From: Peribacillus cavernae
GTDB taxonomy: Bacteria > Bacillota > Bacilli > Bacillales > DSM-1321
Length of the DNA stretch: 64,000 nt
Direction: 5' to 3'
Assembly (NCBI RefSeq): GCF_003989135.1
Contig: NZ_RYZZ01000001.1
Coordinates: 124,001 to 188,000, forward strand
Under the pieces are notes generated by a model that saw only the letters and a program-made list of their open reading frames with translations, was not told the origin of the DNA and did no database searches. This document shows positions 63,254-64,000 of the stretch, piece after piece; positions within the stretch are counted from its first letter, which is position 1; each line of letters starts with the position of its first letter. Made by a program: the position numbers and the translations under genes.

Positions 63254-63709
63254 CTACCATCCCAGATAATTGACCGGAAGTGGAATTCCGAGAAGCGTAT
63301 AGAAAATGAAAAATAAGCATAAAGAAACAACTAAGGAAATTCCAAGTCCAAGATACCATCGATAGAATCTGACTAATAAACAAAACAATAGAATACTAGC
63401 AGCTAAAACAAAGCCAATATAATTAATGGTCAGCAGCAAAAAAAGCGTCCCGGCCAATAACGATAGTATGTTCCTTGCTCCCTCTCCCCTTGGAATAATT
63501 TCCGATAAAAGGATTCCATCTTTCTTTATTGACGTTATTATGTAAATCAATGAAACAACGGCTAATCCTCCACTTAACCAAAGCGGAAAAAATCCTGGAC
63601 CAGGACCTGTATCCGTGTAATAAACATATTCGAGAGATTGCCAGAAAATTATAGACGCAAAAAGTAATATAACAAGTCCTAGATAAACTGAAGCGTTCTT
63701 TAACAACAC
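63254..63709 (-). CDS. Tripartite tricarboxylate transporter small permease (TctB)
   Basis: The small membrane subunit, 151 residues with four helices. The typical TctB stretch GPGPGFFPLWLSGGLAVVSL follows helix 1, and GFVLAASILLFCLLVRF lies in the middle. First gene of tctB-tctA. Its promoter region has a cre-like site (63745-63761) and the second FCD-regulator site (63777-63787), suggesting both glucose repression and specific control. Confidence 0.92.
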   Translation of the reverse strand: MLLKNASVYLGLVILLFASIIFWQSLEYVYYTDTGPGPGFFPLWLSGGLAVVSLIYIITSIKKDGILLSEIIPRGEGARNILSLLAGTLFLLLTINYIGFVLAASILLFCLLVRFYRWYLGLGISLVVSLCLFFIFYTLLGIPLPVNYLGW

Positions 63710-63744
63710 TTTATCATCCCCCTTTTTGTTGTTTCACTTTATAC

Positions 63745-63761
63745 TTGTAAGCGCTTACTAA
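63745..63761. promoter_or_regulatory. cre-like site before tctB
   Basis: TTGTAAGCGCTTACTAA is a near-perfect palindrome that fits the CcpA catabolite-responsive element (WTGNAANCGNWNNCW). It lies 36 bp upstream of the tctB start, where binding would block transcription. Confidence 0.75.
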
Positions 63762-63776
63762 TGCTCTTTTGTCATA

Positions 63777-63787
63777 TTGTATTACAA
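63777..63787. promoter_or_regulatory. Candidate FCD-regulator operator, site 2
   Basis: TTGTATTACAA, the same TTGT-N3-ACAA layout as the site before the regulator gene, lies 16 bp upstream of the cre-like site in the tctB promoter region. Beyond it, to the end of the window, I see no gene. Confidence 0.5.
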
Positions 63788-64000
63788 ATGAACAAGTATG
63801 ACAATAACTTATTTGATAAATCGAAAGATTGGGATTAATGGCGTATTTTTTTACCACCTATTTCTATATAAGACGACTCCTAACAGGAGGTTCCTGCTTT
63901 AAAAACTGTACTTTTTCAAAAAAAAGAGAAAACGATGGGGAAACCATGATTATATTGGAGACCCAAATTGGTGATCTTACAGGGAAAAGTTAGGATTCGT

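Overview
The window looks like the chromosome of an endospore-forming Bacillaceae (Bacillus sensu lato). The evidence is an intact sigK, sda with DnaA boxes, the sporulation-type PBP gene pbpI, YrzI and YrzA small proteins, the CymR, AI-2E-type YrrI and RecD2 gene order of the Bacillus yqe/yrr region, and strong GGAGG ribosome binding sites. Genus and species cannot be fixed from the sequence alone. No rRNA or tRNA genes, CRISPR array, transposase gene or prophage is present.

Region 1 (1-33,000) is core chromosome, mostly on the minus strand: aroE (partial)-yqeH-yqeG, sda, psd/pssA, an M3 peptidase, sigK, then the yrr cluster (yrhC, mtnN, yrzA, yrrS, pbpI, greA, trmR, mltG, DUF1292, ruvX, ireB, alaS with a T-box, yrrI, yrrD, recD2, yrrB, mnmA, cysteine desulfurase, cymR, rarA and an ABC exporter). 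It carries several deletion scars. The mccA-mccB pair is reduced to a fused stub, yrrT is a 3' remnant, and yrrN-yrrO plus most of udk are missing. A duplicated YrzI small-protein unit, an unrecognised 33-codon gene, a 182-bp tandem repeat and a Bacillus-type interspersed repeat fill the gaps.

Region 2 (33,000-43,500) is a patchwork of envelope and hypothetical genes (TagU/LytR, a stand-alone LexA-like DNA-binding protein, AEC transporter, MOP flippase, YkvA) with truncated genes (an ABC ATPase, a pRiA4b ORF-3 protein, a family-4 uracil-DNA glycosylase). It also holds a first Ldh-type dehydrogenase/DapA-type aldolase pair.

Region 3 (43,500-64,000) is an accessory catabolic island. It holds an SLC1 symporter, a half GntP permease, a GucD-like aldehyde dehydrogenase, an iron alcohol dehydrogenase, a Rieske ferredoxin with an amidohydrolase, an MHS-type MFS transporter with an IclR regulator, an ornithine-cyclodeaminase-family reductase and a ThDP enzyme. 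It ends in an operon-like set tctC-larA-like-kdgD-ldh plus an FCD regulator and tctBA. Two matching palindromes are candidate IclR operators. Two TTGT-N3-ACAA sites are candidate FCD operators. A cre-like site precedes tctB. KdgD and GucD would together give 2-oxoglutarate from 5-dehydro-4-deoxyglucarate. However, the usual sugar-acid dehydratases are absent and a LarA-like racemase and Ldh-type dehydrogenase stand in their place, so this is the best candidate in the window for an undescribed organic-acid pathway.
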